Source of the DNA: Atrina japonica
Taxonomy: Eukaryota; Mollusca; Bivalvia; Pterioida; Pinnidae
DNA length: 64,000 nt
Assembly (NCBI GenBank): GCA_030159075.1
Contig: BROG01000235.1
Span: 372,001 to 436,000, forward strand
Reading direction: 5' to 3'
Within the stretch, counting starts at the first letter, position 1; each line of letters opens with the position of its first letter. The notes beneath the pieces are model-generated. The model did no database searches. It saw nothing but the letters and a program-made list of their open reading frames with translations, and was not told the DNA's origin. The translations under genes and the position numbers were made by a program. This document shows positions 1-14,200 of this stretch, one piece after another.

Positions 1-479
1 CACTTATGAAAGTGATTTTAAAATAGAGCTTTACCAGTGACTGAAATTTGATATTGGTTCATTTGTGAATGCGATTTAGTAGAGCTTTACCAGTGACTAT
101 TATTAAATATTTCTTTACCAGTGAACGTAATTTACTAGAGCTATATGTGTGAATATAATTTAATGAATCCTTTGCTTATTGTTTACTTTTTTTTTTAGTT
201 TTAAGGGTCAGTAATTACCCCAGGAGATACATTCTGGGGTCAAGTAATTTTTTGAGGATTACTTTCTACATGATACTGCTTCTAAACATTTGGCTTCTAC
301 TTCACAAAAGAGATTTTACAGATATTACCGGTAGTGTATAATGCACAAATAATAGTTCATTTGTAATGAATGAATACAGCTCCTTATATTTACCACTGTA
401 ATGTGTATGTGCCTACATCTACATGCATGTTTGAAAATATGTGATCTTTGTGTCAATATTAAATATTTATTACTTGATG

Positions 480-895
480 GGTTGAACATAACAACATCAA
501 GTTTTGAACAATAACTTCATACTTTTGAATGATTTAAATAACCTAAAACATTTGGACAATAGAAATGACTTGAATCTTTTGAACAATATGATTAACTTAA
601 TTCTTTTGTGAATGATAAAGAAATCTAAAAAAAAACAACTTTTTGACTGTATAAATAAATAACTTAAGTATTTTCAACATTATAATTAACTTAATAAATC
701 TTTTGAACTATATAAATAACTTAAAATCTTTTGAACAGTGTAGATGACTTAAATCTTTTGAACAATATGGATAACTTAAATCTTTTGAACAACATAAATA
801 ACTGAAATCTTTTGAAAAATATAACTGAAATCTTTTGAATGATATAAATACTTTAATCTTTTGAACAGTTTAAATAACTTAAATCTTTTAAATTG
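480..895. repeat. AT-rich tandem repeat, about 27-bp unit
   Basis: A unit close to AACTTAAATCTTTTGAACA plus a short AT spacer recurs about fourteen times, with units decayed by substitutions and small indels. It lies in an intron. No open frame runs through it. Confidence 0.8.
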
Positions 896-896
896 G

Positions 897-1080
897 AACC
901 TAAGCTAATTTTTGGGAGAAAGTTTGCCAGTTTACTTGCGGAAGGCCAGATGTCTCATCTCGGATACATTGTTACTAGGTTCTCACCTCCACCATTTAAA
1001 AACTGGCTGCCACCACATATATGTAACTGAAACATTGTTGAGTGTGGCATTAAACACTTCAAAATCAAATTAAAAAAAAC
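897..1080 (+). mobile_element. SINE tail, main tRNA-derived family
   Basis: Contains the family's diagnostic GCCAGTTTACTTGCGGAAGG block, then TTCTCACCTCCACCATTTAA, a CTGGCTGCCACCA block and the terminal AACTGAAACATTGTTGAGTG with an A-rich end. The tRNA-like head is missing, so this copy is 5'-truncated. A full-length relative is at 16278-16521. Confidence 0.75.
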
Positions 1081-2450
1081 TCTAGGGAAAACCAAAGTTT
1101 TATACTAAAGAGAATGTCACATATTTTAACAGTATTACAAATTGTTTCATTAGGGTTCCAGGGTCTGGATGTACCTAGTATTACTGCATGTTTTTTATAT
1201 TATATTTTATCTGCTCTTGGCATGTAGCAGTAGTATATATACATGTAAATGTGATGTATCTACTACCAAGACATTAACATTGTATGTACCCAGTAGAACA
1301 TTTAACAATGGTAATACGAAAACTAAATTTGATAGTTCTTTATTTTTTTTTATCAGATAGACTACACTATAGGTACATGTGTACTGAAGAACTTTATTAA
1401 TCTATATTGTATGATTAAAGTAGTGAATAAGGGATAACAGAGTGTATGGTTAAACTTTCTAACTGGTTGTCATCAATAATTTAGTTTTTGGAATGGTATT
1501 GGGAGTTATTTTTGACAAAGTCATACTTTTGAGAATGTGTAAAAGGATGATGAGTTTATACTGAACTCAAAACTGGATTGATTATGATATAACGTTTGTT
1601 AAGAATTATGCTCTGTTAGAACTTATTCTTCTACTCATATGGGGAACCATTGCGACTGGTTGGGAAGTTATTTCCAAACGATTTCCGAGGTTTTTAGGTA
1701 GTAGTTTTCTAAGTATGCAACAAAATTAAATGAATTTTGATAGTTAAATAGCTTCACACTCTATTCAACTGTAGATGGACAAAAAATTGAATAAATTCTA
1801 TTCATAAATGCTATTTTAATAGAGTTGAATACTCCCTTCATCTAGCATTGATTTTACAGTGTAGGAAAGATAAATCTGGAAGATTCAAACATTGAGGAGT
1901 ATTGAATTAATGAATGAAGTTTAATCAAAATTGTTAAAAACTGTTTTCAAAACTTTAACTAGATTGCCATTTAACCAAAATGTTGTAAAAAGATGAAACA
2001 GATTTTATTCCAGCAAGCTTATCTCATCTACTGAGCCAGTCACTTCTCTGCAAGGAGAAAGGAAATAATAGATCAGAGGGGTAGGAAATTACAAATATTT
2101 TGAACTTAAGATGGTTATTTCTCTAATTTTTTGTAGGCTTGTGTATTTTATGCTGATTAGTTATCAGAATACATAAGTTTCTGTAGATATGCATTCTAAA
2201 TGCCCTCAAATGGCTAAATAGAAAATAATTCGGATTTATCTTACGTTTGGAAATATCTGCTTGACCAGTAGACCCTGCATTTGCCTAACAGAAATAGTTA
2301 CTAACACAGAAAGACATTTAGTATAAATACTATTGCCAAGTAATCTATGAGGACATTACTTTAGAATACTTGGTAATACATGTAGAGCAATACCGGGTAT
2401 TACTGAGTAGTGTCTGTTATCAACTACAGTATAAAAATGTTTAGAGTGAT

Positions 2451-2635
2451 ACAGTAAAACCTGATTTAACAACCACCTGTTTATAAAGACAACCTGGTCA
2501 CAAAGACTGTTTGTTTTTTGCTGTCCCCAATAGTACTATTTTTGTATAAATCAACCTCTATAGAAAGACCACTTTCCTATAAAGACTTGTTTTCTTGTGT
2601 CCCTAAGGAGGTCGTTATATATAAGTTTCACTGTA
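2451..2635. mobile_element. MITE of the CAGTGGAACC family
   Basis: Short element with complementary ends, ACAGTAAAACCTG at the left and TTTCACTGTA at the right. The interior is made of ACCACCTGT and TATAAAGAC words repeated in both orientations. Related copies lie at 15442, 20046, 40071, 45858 and 59791. No coding capacity. Confidence 0.6.
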
Positions 2636-2904
2636 TGTCATTGTTCATATTTAGGCTAAGAATCGCCTTCAATGATTGAACTTTGCATTTCAGAATTTAT
2701 TTTCATCAATATTGCATGTTATGAAAATATTTTCCTTGAAAAAAAAAATGTTTATAAAATTTAAAAATGATTCATTATCATTGCTTCTTGATTTGATGCT
2801 AATACTGGTTAGATAGGAATTTCTTTATCTTTTCAAACTTTTTTATGTGAAATTCAAAACCGATCTTGGAATATTAACAGTGGTTGCTTTGGTTTGATTA
2901 AAAA

Positions 2905-3190
2905 TCCCTTGCCACTGGTCCCTGTGAGGTAGGGAAGGACATCTCTAATGCGAGTGTTTGTGTACTTCTTGAGTGGCCTTTATTTACAATAGCTTTTTAA
3001 GTGCCATTACACTTGTCTAATCTGACGAAGGTATTAAACTGTACAGACTAGACCATTTACCCTCTATCTAGTCAGAGCTGTGCGGACAGGAGCTGAAATC
3101 TCACCTCTGAAAATCTGGCACAACTGGGGATTAAACCAGGGACCTTCATGTTGAAGATTTGGCGCTCTAGCAACTGAGCTACGGTTTTTG
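2905..3190 (-). mobile_element. tRNA-headed SINE, second family
   Basis: Read on the minus strand, the 3181-3115 end resembles a tRNA: an A-box region reading TAGCTCAGTTGCTAGAGCGCC and a B-box-like GGTTTAATCCC. It is followed by unrelated sequence to about 2905. The stem pairings are imperfect and a non-tRNA body follows, so I call a SINE rather than a tRNA gene. Confidence 0.55.
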
Positions 3191-4002
3191 CTCTTGAATA
3201 GTGGTTGATTAATTCCAAGTGAAAACTATAAAATTAGCTCTTATCAAAGATAAAAAAGTCACTTTATATGTAAATTATAACTGTGCTTCTATTTTCTAGT
3301 TGATAGCTCGGGTTATGAGTACTGACTTAAATAGTATCAATAAAATAATGATAAAACAAACTAAATACAAAAGATGACTTAAATGGTATCAATAAAACAA
3401 TGATAAAACATACTAAATACAAAAGATAAAACATTACCCCAGAAAGGTAAGCAACTCTTGCATTACTTGCTTATTTTAGAAGTACTTATTTTAAGTAAAA
3501 TATAGAAAACAGAAAAGATAACAAGTGTATCTATGTCAGTATCTGTAACTTTTATCTTCTATATGAAGTGATACAATTTTACTTACCGGTAATGGTAAGC
3601 AATCAGTAATACCACAATTTGCTCTAAATGGTAGATATAGAGTAGTCTTTATTGGGGACATTTCTCATTCTTGTATATTTCACTTTTTTTTCATTTTTAC
3701 ATATAGGTATTAAATGCAGTATGGTATTTCATTCAATTTTCATAATTACAGTTAATATGATTTGCATTTAATTTTAGCACATGTATCTGATATGATCTAT
3801 GAGAGCATAGTTTCATCTAAACAGTCATGAAAGGGTTTAGTGCATCACCTGATGCCCATGCATTACATTGCACTGTATTGCATGACACAGAAAGCTGGAT
3901 ACAGAAATTCCACTGGAATTTATTTTCTAAATGGAATTTTGTTCATCAAAAATATTTTATTTCATCAACGCATCTTGTTCACGATGAAGTGTTTTGGCAT
4001 GA

Positions 4003-4003
<1 letters not shown>

Positions 4004-4085
<82 letters not shown>
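4004..4085. repeat. (TA)n microsatellite
   Basis: About 41 uninterrupted TA dinucleotides in the CerS intron. Reading frames that cross it give only Ile-Tyr repeats and are not genes. Confidence 0.95.
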
Positions 4086-4088
<3 letters not shown>

Positions 4089-4984
4089 GCATATTACCCT
4101 GTTGTATTAATGCTAAAAGAGTAATTATGATGAATTTTAAATTTATGTGCTAAATTAAATAAATAACAGCCATGTTATACAGTAAATACAAAACCAGACA
4201 GGTTCCTATCTCGGTATCAGTAACATCACACTGAATGATATGAGGAGTTTTTTAATGAAAGAGATGCAAAATTTTATAATATCGGCATTATAGTGACTGA
4301 GTTCTATGACTTATAGTGTAGATAACATTATCCAATGAAATTCCTATGATTTATCATGTGATGCACCAGTATACTTTTGAGATCTACATATATATTGTAC
4401 ACTATATCATTTTAACATTCAATGATTAAGTAGACTTGCTATCATTCATGTCTTTATATTTGCAATTCTTAGACCAATAATAGCATTATGTAATATTCCA
4501 TTTTATCTTAGAAAATATATTTTGGTCAACCAAATTCTTGTAAATAACTACATCTTAAGTATCCTTTGTGATCATCATAGATATGATTCTTACCACAGCA
4601 CATGTATGTAGCAGTAATGTTAATTCAGAAGTGTTAACATTACATATGGGATAGTAATTGTGTAAACTTCCTTTTATTTCTGATGATTCTTGATTAATGA
4701 GAACGCTGGGTAAGTTGATATGTAAATTAGGTAAAATCCATATAACCTGACGAGGTGGAGTCTTGTGAACCATTTTTTTTACCTGGACAAGTTTAAATTT
4801 TAGATAATAAAGCATAACAACGTTAAAATCAGACAGGCAAGAGTAATCGTTCCTACTTGTCACCATACATAAGAGAGTCTAGTGATCTTTTCCTGAGTGA
4901 AAAGCCCTGAATTGGGAACTCCATGATCAAGACAATATAGGAATTTAAAGAGGATTGGTGTTCTGTATCAAGGCAAATTGTATC

Positions 4985-5072
4985 TGCATTTCTCCTCCAC
5001 CATGAAAAAAATAGTCTTCATGTAATAACTGGAATATTGATGAGTCTTAAACACCAATAAAGCAAGCACAGT
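4985..5072 (+). mobile_element. Decayed SINE tail
   Basis: Carries the TTCTCCTCCACCATGAAAAA block and the ATAACTGGAATATTGATGAG block of the main SINE family. It stops about 50 bp before the CerS exon at 5125. Confidence 0.5.
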
Positions 5073-5124
5073 CAAACACATAGTATGGTATATGATATTA
5101 ATTTGAGAATTATTTATTTTGCAG

Positions 5125-5217
5125 CCAGTGGGGGATGACATTTACTATTACTACCTAGTAGAGCTGGGTTTCTACTGGAGTTTAACTTTTACATTGATGA
5201 CAGACCACAAGAGGAAG
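5125..5217 (+). CDS. Ceramide synthase exon (31 codons)
   Basis: Acceptor TTTTGCAG and donor GTTAGT. Reads PVGDDIYYYYLVELGFYWSL and continues to DHKRK, the conserved CerS segment just before the Lag1 motif. Phase 0 at both ends. Confidence 0.92.
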
Positions 5218-8200
5218 GTTAGTATTATAAGTTTTATTTTTATGCCCCCAGCCTGAAAGGTCAGCCCAGGCGCATCTAGTGTTTGAATCATCCATCTGTT
5301 TGTCTGTCTGTCCCTAATTCTGTCCCCCTTACATATAAAGTGCAATATTTCAAGTTTTGATTGTGATACAGTAACCAAACTTAGACTGTTTCTCACACCT
5401 CACTGTTAAAGAAAAGAGTAAGAGAGATAGAGAGAGTTTGGTTTCTATTGGAGTTTGGGTCGTATATCATCGTAGACAATGCATGTAATGACCTGGTAAC
5501 AAATGCAATGCACAAATGACCTAATTATGATCACTTAGGATTTCTGTGTCACTTTGAATATGAACAGGATTATAGGACCAGTGATTTTCCGTTATCACAG
5601 AATCGCAGACAGAATCACAGAATTAGCAATCTGAAACAGAATTTGCATTTTTGAAAAATCTGTAAAAATTCCAACACAAGGTATTAAATTGTGAACTCTT
5701 ATGCTGTTACTGTTATAAACTTCGTTTCCTTGTTTATTTACAGTATTTCATCACCTAATTTTGCATCCATTTTTGAAAGTCACGTAGGCCTAGATCTAGA
5801 GTAGGCTACCTACAAATTATTTATCAAATATTTTATCATAAAAGCCATACATCATTGCATTTATGTTTTATTCTCTTCCGTATTCAAATCATTCATTAAA
5901 TTTGTGTGGCAGACTGTTGAAAGTATGATTATGAATCTGTATTATTGGATATTCTTCATCTAGAGTGTGTATCTTATGAAAACAGAAAAACACAAAATTC
6001 ATCAAAACTGAAAACAGAATTTGAAACGGAAAATCACTGGCCCTAGGATTATAATAACTGAAATGTTATAAAGATAAAAAAAGAAATTCCATTGAATCTT
6101 TTGTAACTTATTTTGGCAATTAGTATTAGAATTTGAATGGATAATACCTGCAGGGATTTTCCACCTAAAAAAATTTTAATATTAAAAAAAAACTTTCCAA
6201 CGATTGACAAACAAATTAAAGCAACTTATATAAATATCTCTCATTGGCTCCATTGTTGTAGTGCAGCGTTGATTTGCTGTAGTAGGAAACTGGCCTGCCC
6301 GGAGAAAACCCACGTGTCCGAGTTAGCTACCGCTATACCATCTCGCATACTTCCCTGGGATTCTCCACCCTGAAATAAGGGCCCATTCCTGATGCAAAAT
6401 CAATGCATTTTCCCCAATTTACAGTCTAAATTTCCCAATTGAAGTCAAATTTCAATATATTTTAAGAGATTCTTGTATTTTAAAACAGATTTTTGTATTT
6501 ATAAATTTTCCAATTTCAACAAAAAATGTTGCTAAAATTCCCAATTCATAAGCCTCAGGTCCCATTCCCAAAGGTGTGTGGAAATGTCAATTTGAATTTC
6601 CTATTATCTTATTATCCATGATCTGAAAAGATGCTTTTTATTCCAAATATCAAAGCTTTAACCCTTTCACCCCTGAGTTTCTGAGTGGTATATTCTTTTC
6701 TATTGTTTCAGGACAGTCTATTGTCATCTTTAGGGATGAAAGGGTTAATGTGATTTATGTTATTTGTATGTCAAATACCATCATAACCAGGTCTAAGTTT
6801 TCCCTGTTATTATTATTTCAAGGATGTTATTCCCATCTGATTCTATGAAATGTTTGTTTGTTTCATTTAGGATTTCATTGAGATGATTGTTCACCACATA
6901 GTAACGATGGGCTTGATGTACTTTTCCTGGACAAATAATTTTGTTCGAATAGGTGCACTAGTCTTATTCGTGCACGATGCTGTCGATTATTGGATGGCGG
7001 TAAGTAGATAACTTTTAGAGCTTTAACAGATGTTGGAATATTCCCGAATGAATAGTTAAAGGCCAGTATTCTTATATAGAATTGCAATCAGAATATTTGG
7101 TTTCATGTCTACTACCTGAATATAATGAAAAATATACATGTTTTGAAAGGCAAATGTTTGGAACAAATCCATTAGTAGTCAGGAATATTCAAATGATGAT
7201 TTTTTGGTGTTTGTTTCAGCTAATAGATTAACATAAAAAGGTTGTATGATCCTTATAGGACCAGGAATTGAAGGGGGGGGGGGGTATTTTGATCTGTCTG
7301 TCCACCTTTCTTGTAATCTTTAAAACTGAACAAGATGTAGGTTTTATATTGGGCAGAATTACAAAGAATAAAATGATATGTAATTTATAAAAATATTTGC
7401 AAGTGTATATATATTTGTCCAAAAGTTTAATGTATAGGGTCAGAGGGTCAGTAACAAACCATACAAATGCATGTTGACCTAGTGTTTGTCCTTCAATTTT
7501 ACCATCTTTGACATTCCACCATAACACTGATGTCACAAACAAATTTTTTTGCATATCTATTTACTTTGGTATAATCACTTTAAAGTAGATACTTTTAGTT
7601 GCAATAAGTAATTTAGTCTAAAACACAGCTCAGTCATCTATAAAGTTAGTACTTCCTGCATGTACTCTGTATGATTCTAGCTAGTGTGGCAGAACTCATT
7701 GTGCAGTTGAATTGTAAAGTTATTTTTTAAGCATTTTTTCAGGCTGTGGTAAGAGAAATTTTTGTATCATTTATACAGTAGGTTTATAATGTAAATACAC
7801 TTCGTATTTGATTAATTGTTCAGTTTTGTAGTAGCTGTATTTAATACATTTGACTAGTCTCTTGTCAATTTATTGTTGGAAGTTTAGTTTTGTATATTTT
7901 TGCATTTGTAAGCTAAAATTAATCCATTTATATCATTAGTATCAATTGACATATGTCATCTTAAAGACCCATAGTCTGTATATTATGCAGTGTATCTATG
8001 AATGTGAAATTATTAGGGTTTGAAGTCAAATTGTACTTAGGTCACAGTACAGTGCATGCTATGGTCCACAGAAATTTTAGCTGCCATGTTTTTAATGGCT
8101 ATATTTAGTATACAATATTGGTTGTACTTTAGTGATGAACATACAGTGAAGTAGACTTACAGGTTGGTTTCTAAGGCTGATATACTTTGAAGTGGACCCA

Positions 8201-11200
8201 CCTTTGGGCAGGTTAAAGGTTCCTTTCGGTTGGTTAAAAGTTCTTTTTGGCAGGTTAAAGGTTCCTTTTGGACAGGTTAAAGGTTCCTTTGGGCAGGTAA
8301 AAGGTTCTTTTGGCAGGTTAAAGGTTCTTTTTGGCTGGTTAAAAATTCCTTTTGGGAATGTTAAATATTCTTTTTGGCAGGTTAAAGATTCCTTTGGCCA
8401 GGTGAAAGGTTCCTTTGGGCAGGTTAAAGGTTCCTTTTTTTGGAAGGTTAAAGGTTCTTTTTGGCAGATTAAAGGTTCCTTTTTGGGAGGTTAAAGGGTC
8501 CTTTTGGCAGGTAAAAGGTTCATTTAGGCTGGTTAAAGGTTCTTTTTGGCTAGTTAAAGATTCCTTTTGGACAGGTTAAAGGTTCCTTTGGGCAGGTTAA
8601 AATTTCCATTTGGGCAGATTAAAGATTCTTTTGGGCAGGTTAAAGGTTCTTTTTGGCTGGTTAAAAATTCCTTTTGGGAATGTTAAATATTCTTTTTGGC
8701 AGGTTAAAGATTCCTTTGGCCAGGTGAAAGGTTCCTTTGGGCAGGTTAGTTAAATTAAAAGTTTCCAGATTATTTTTTTGGAAGGTTAAAGGTTCTTTTT
8801 AAATATTCTTTTTGGCAGATTAAAGTTTCCTTTTGGACAGGTGGATTTCCTTTGGGCAGGTTCCTTTGGGCAGGTAAAAGGTTCTTTTGGCAGGTTAAGG
8901 GTTCTTTTTGGCTGGTTAAAAATTCCTTTTGGGAATGTTAAATATTCTTTTTGGCAGGTTAAAGGTTCATTTTGGCTCATTATAGGTTCTTTTTGGCTGG
9001 ATAAAGGTTCTTTTTGGCTGGATAAAGGTTCCTTTGGGCAGGTTAAAGGTTCCTTTGGGCAGGTTTCCTTGTTGGGCAAGGTCTTTTGGGCAGGTTGATC
9101 CCCATTGGGCAGGTTAAAGGTTCCTTTGGGCAGGTTAAAGGTTCAGTTTAAGATTCTTTTGGGCAGGTTAAAGATTCCTTTCGGCAGGTTAAAGGGTCTT
9201 TTGGGCAGGTAAAAGGTTCCTTTGGGTAGTTTAAAGATTCCTTTGGGCAGGTTAAAGGTTCCATTTGGGCAGATTAAAGATTCTTTTGGGGCAGGTTTTC
9301 TTTTTGGGGTTTTAAAAATTCAGGTTTAAATATTCTTTTTGGATTAAAGATTCCTTTGGGCAGGTTAAAGGTTCCTTTGGGCAGGTTAAAGGTTCTTTTG
9401 GGTAGGTTTAAGATTCTTTTGGGCAGGTTAAAGATTCCTTTGGGCAGGTTAAAGGTTAAGGTTAAGGGTCCTTTTGGACAGGTTAAAGGTTCCTTTGGGA
9501 ATGTTAAATATTCTTTTTGGCAGGTTAAAGGTTCATTTAGATTCCATTTTGGCAGGTTAAAGGTTCTTTTTGGCTTTAAGGTTGGCAGGTTAATGGGTCT
9601 TTTGGTTCCTTCAGGGCAGTTTAAAGATTCCTTTGGCTAGTTTAAAGATTCCTTTGGGCAGGTTAAAGGTTCCCCCCTTTTTTGAGTTTTTTTTTTCTCC
9701 TTCTTGTTAAAGTTAAAGGTTCTTTTTCCTTTGGCTGCTTAAAGGTTAAAGATTCCTTTCGGCAGGTTAAAGGGTCTTTTGGGCAGGTAAAAGGTTCCTT
9801 TGGCTAGTTTAAAGATTCCTTTGGGCAGTTTAAAGGTTCCTTTTTGGCAGTTTTGGGTCAAGGGCTTAAAGGTTACCTTTTTGATTGGTCAGGGTTCAAA
9901 AGGTCTTTTTGGTTGGTTTAAAGGGTTCCTTTGGCAGGTTATAAAGTTGGTTTTTTTTTGTGGGCAGGTTTAAGGTTCCTTTGGACAGATTTTAAAATGT
10001 TGCAAGTTTAAGGTTCCTTTGGACAGGTTAAATGGTCCTTATGACTGGCTAAAGTTTCTTTTTGGGTTGGTTAAAGGTTCCTTTTCCCAGGTAAAAGGTT
10101 CTTTTTGGCTAGTTGGTATAAATTGATGTCTGTTTTTCAGAGTATGTAAACTAAAAAATAACTTTTAATCCCTGACAAGTAGGACTGGTATTGTGGCAAA
10201 AGGGCACTTAATTTGTTAATTTTCATACAACACAAAAGAGCATGACAGTACTCAGCAAAAAGTCTCTTGTTGTAAATTTCACATGACCACTTTTAGACAT
10301 ACTCGTTAATACAACAAAACCTGTCCTGAGCTACTAGTGTCATTATAATTCATCTATCTTTTGAGACCACACTTAACTCGCCAACCCTTGAAAAATAATG
10401 GACCCTTCCAAAAAACAATGACTTAAACCAGTCCAAATATATCTCTAGTGATAAATGGGTTAAAAACCACTTACTCAGTGAAATTTGTCAGAAGATGATT
10501 TCTCTGTTACTTCGCCTATCGCTACATATAAGTAAAACAATAATATACACAAGAAAAATCCACTAGCTTTCACTGTATTAACAAAATGTATAACATACAA
10601 TGTACCGTCTTGTATTTTACAGGCAGCCAAAATGGCCAAGTACATTAAATATGAGAAGTTATGCGAGGCTTTATTTGGAATCTTTGTTGTTGTCTGGATT
10701 CTAACCAGATTGATCATTTTTCCTTGCAGGTAAACTTTGATGATAACTTGTCAAATTGCTATGATGATAGCGTGACATAACAAACATTAGAAATGTATTT
10801 GAATATACATATACTAGCAGAAAAAAGAAACTGTGTATACTTAAAATTTAAATAAAAACATAAAAAGTATTCTTTGATCACTCTTTATTCTTAAAGGCAT
10901 AGTTTAAAATACTAAACGCGTGTTTAAGTACTCAATTTGTTAAATATCATGTTCGATTGGCCTTGATAGCCACAGCACGCTTTTCTTGAGTTTCGAGCCT
11001 AAGCAAGGTTAGTAATCGATTAGAATTTCTTGCATTAATTGACAGTATTCAATGTATTGAAACAGAAAAACATTGGTTTTTGGAATAAACTTTTGGTTGA
11101 GAGATGCCTCGCATGATTGAAAATGATCGTTTGCGTGCTATTGGGATGCTGGAAGCTGTGATGTCTCAAAGCAATATGGCAAGGCAATTTGGAGATCATA

Positions 11201-14200
11201 TTAACACTTTAATGCTTTATGTAGATGATATCAGCAAACTGGCACCGTTCGGGACCGCCCACGATCAGGACGCCCGCATGTTACTTCACGTTGGCAAGAT
11301 ACGTATATAGGGACGTCACATTTGTGAATTGACTCCAATTGGCTTCTTTGACCGCTAGAAGCATCCCTGGGCATCAACAGATAAGTCCTCGTACTGTAAG
11401 GAACAGATTGGGAGAAGCCAACATCCATCCTCGACGTCCTGCTATACGTCCTGTTCTGCTCTGGGGTCACAGGCTGAAGTTCTGTTTACAGATGAGTCGA
11501 GAGAACGTTACATTGACACCTGCGTTATTCAGCACCGCCAATTTGGCAGATGGAGCGTTATTGTCTGGGGTGGAATTACAACACATGGAAGGACCCCTTT
11601 GGTGATAGTGGAAGGCAATTTAACCGGCGTATGCTACTGTGACAAGATTGTATGTCAGCACGTTATTCCATTCATTCACAACAAGAAGCGCAATGCCATT
11701 CTGCAGCAGGACAACACACGACTGCACACCACACCCGTAGTTAGTGACTACAGCAGCAAAACGTGAATGTGCTATCCTGGCCTACGATGTCACCAGATTT
11801 ATGACCTATAGAACATGTTTGGGATGAAATGGAACGACATCTACATCAAGAGCCAAACACCCCTGCTACGTTGGATGCTTTGCGCCGTTCTTCATTGAGC
11901 ATTTGGCAGAACATTCCCCAGGCATTTCTGTATAACCTGATTCGTTCAATGCATTGTAGGTGTGAAGAATGCATCGTTGCAAATGGTGGTCATACATGCT
12001 ATTAAACTTGTGAAACTTTTTTGCACCCCCCTTACTCTCAGCGGCTGTTCTTATCAACCATAATGGACATAATCCGTGATTTGATGTTTGAATTAAAAGA
12101 CAATGCATTATATTAAATAATGATATAGGCCTACATAATGCAACATAATATCTTGTATATAAATCTATAAATTACTAAACTACACAGTTTCTTTTTTCTG
12201 CTTGTATATTTACATGTACTCTGTTTATCAATATAGATGACATATATATATAGATGACATTCATCTTCAGTACTTTAAATTACATAGATTTTTGTCTTCC
12301 CCTATACACACATACATATACACACATACATACACACATGCTCAGGTACTTTGATAAGCCTGTTAAAAAACCAAACACTACTAAGCTACCTTTTTTTATT
12401 TTGAAAAATGTTTTAGGCCACACTAAACAATTTTTCAGTTATTAGTTGGTGACAAGTTTTTAATGATGGTAGAGAGAACCTGGTTACAATGTACCGACCA
12501 TCTGAAAAGCAAGAAATAAAAATCACCAAGACCTTGAAACCCTGCAACTGAAAAAGTTCAAATGTTCTAATCACTCAACCATGGAGGCCCAACCTACCTA
12601 CTGTACTTTAAAGTTAGACATGATATAAAACATATATTGTTTTATTTAGTCAAATGACAATTGCTATAACTGACATTTTTCATCTCTAGAAATCATCTTA
12701 AGTATTTATTGCTTGACATTTGTACAATTTCTTGTTCTTTGAAGGTGATGCAAGCAAAATTATAAGCTCTTTTGAATCTTTATACTCATATTTAATATTT
12801 ATTTGTTTCAGGATTTTGTATTCTGCAATAATTGAGTCGAATACAACGCTGGACTTTTTCCCCTCCCATATACTGTTTAATATACTACTGGTAATCCTAC
12901 AAGTTCTTCACATACTTTGGACATACTCAATATTTAGAATCCTGATCCAGAAATTTCAATATGGAGAGGTTTGTTCTTTTAATGAGTTTGTTCTTTTAAT
13001 GACTTGTAACGAGTTCTGTTCTAAAATACAGAATCTAGAACTGTCATATAATGTTATGTAACACAGAAACAATTTGACAGTTGCAGTGGCTGTCCAGCCA
13101 TGTAGTTTGCTTCATAAGTAAACGGCATTCAGATCCCGGACTGGTACATGATACTTCCTTGACTCATCAACCCCTGAAAAACAATGGACTCTTCTATAAA
13201 TCAATGGCTTAGACCAATCCAAATGTGTCTTTAGGGGTAAATGAGTTAGAACTCTTGACGGATTCTCTGTCAAGTGTTCAGCTTATGAAGCGGGTTCTAA
13301 GATGCCTACCACACTTGGAAATATAATAACCTATATTTTTAATTATTTTTGTCACTGATACCATACTATGACTATACACTTTATTTTGTTTTATTTCCCC
13401 CAAGAATTACACAGATGTTAGATAACATGTTAATTGTTAAATCAGTAAAGACCAGCTAATTGTCTTGGCGTGCACATGTCACTGATGGCATCTGGACTGT
13501 TCTTCCTAAGAAAACAACATTTGTATGATGCTCCCCCCTCCAACTAATTTATTGCACTGAGCAATTAATATGATGTCCCCCTGGTGATATGTCTGTCAGC
13601 CGAGACTTTATGTGACAGTCCTTGGGCATGTTTTATCAACAGGTTGTAAGTTTCGCTACCCTTACTCAAGTTTTAAGGCATATTAGCCTATTAGATCTTG
13701 ATAGTTCATACTTTTACCTGCTACAGTTACAGAGATTACATATACAACAAAATCTTAAATCGATTCACAGCCTTTTGGTAGTCATAAGGACAGGACAAGA
13801 TTTGGTTATAAGTCACAAGTCCTAATTCTTTGTAAAATGGTTGCAAGTCTTACAAGTGTGTTCCTGGGACCAAGTCTGAAATTTAAGACCGTATAAAAGA
13901 ACTGTCAACATAAAAAAATACCAAACCAACATACATAAACTTTAAATTTATCAGTTTTCTGATTTACTCTTCAGGCTAAAAACTAAATCATATGAATAGT
14001 AGCTTAATATTGCTGTTTATTATACCTTCTGTTAAAATTTTGTAATCTGATTGGTTGAATTTTCAATGTCACCCGCTTACCTATTTAAGAAAGATAAAGA
14101 AGCCAGGGTGACATTCCAAAATAAGTCGCATAACGTTATGCGCGTATGGTTCGTCCCAGTGAGAGCTTTTTGTTGTAGCCAAAACATTTGTAGGCTATTT

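Larger units (their letters stand above)
1..5124 (+). other. Intron of ceramide synthase, open to the left
   Basis: No coding exon is visible here. The first supported exon begins at 5125 and starts inside the TLC domain, so the upstream exons should lie left of the window. The stretch holds an AT-rich tandem array, two SINE tails, a MITE, a tRNA-headed SINE and a long TA repeat, listed separately. I looked for codons of the conserved tryptophan-rich CerS segment that should precede the 5125 exon and did not find them. Confidence 0.6.

Noticed and set aside
3115..3190. tRNA-like sequence on the minus strand
   Set aside because: A and B boxes are recognisable but stems are imperfect and a non-tRNA body follows, so it is a SINE head, not a tRNA gene. 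The same applies to 16281-16360 and 29880-29958.
3827..4153. Open frames with long Ile-Tyr runs
   Set aside because: They exist only because (TA)n has no stop in those frames; flanking codons show no conservation.
8192..9640. Several open frames with seven-residue repeats on both strands
   Set aside because: They mirror the 21-bp minisatellite unit and have no signal, splice sites or independent sequence.
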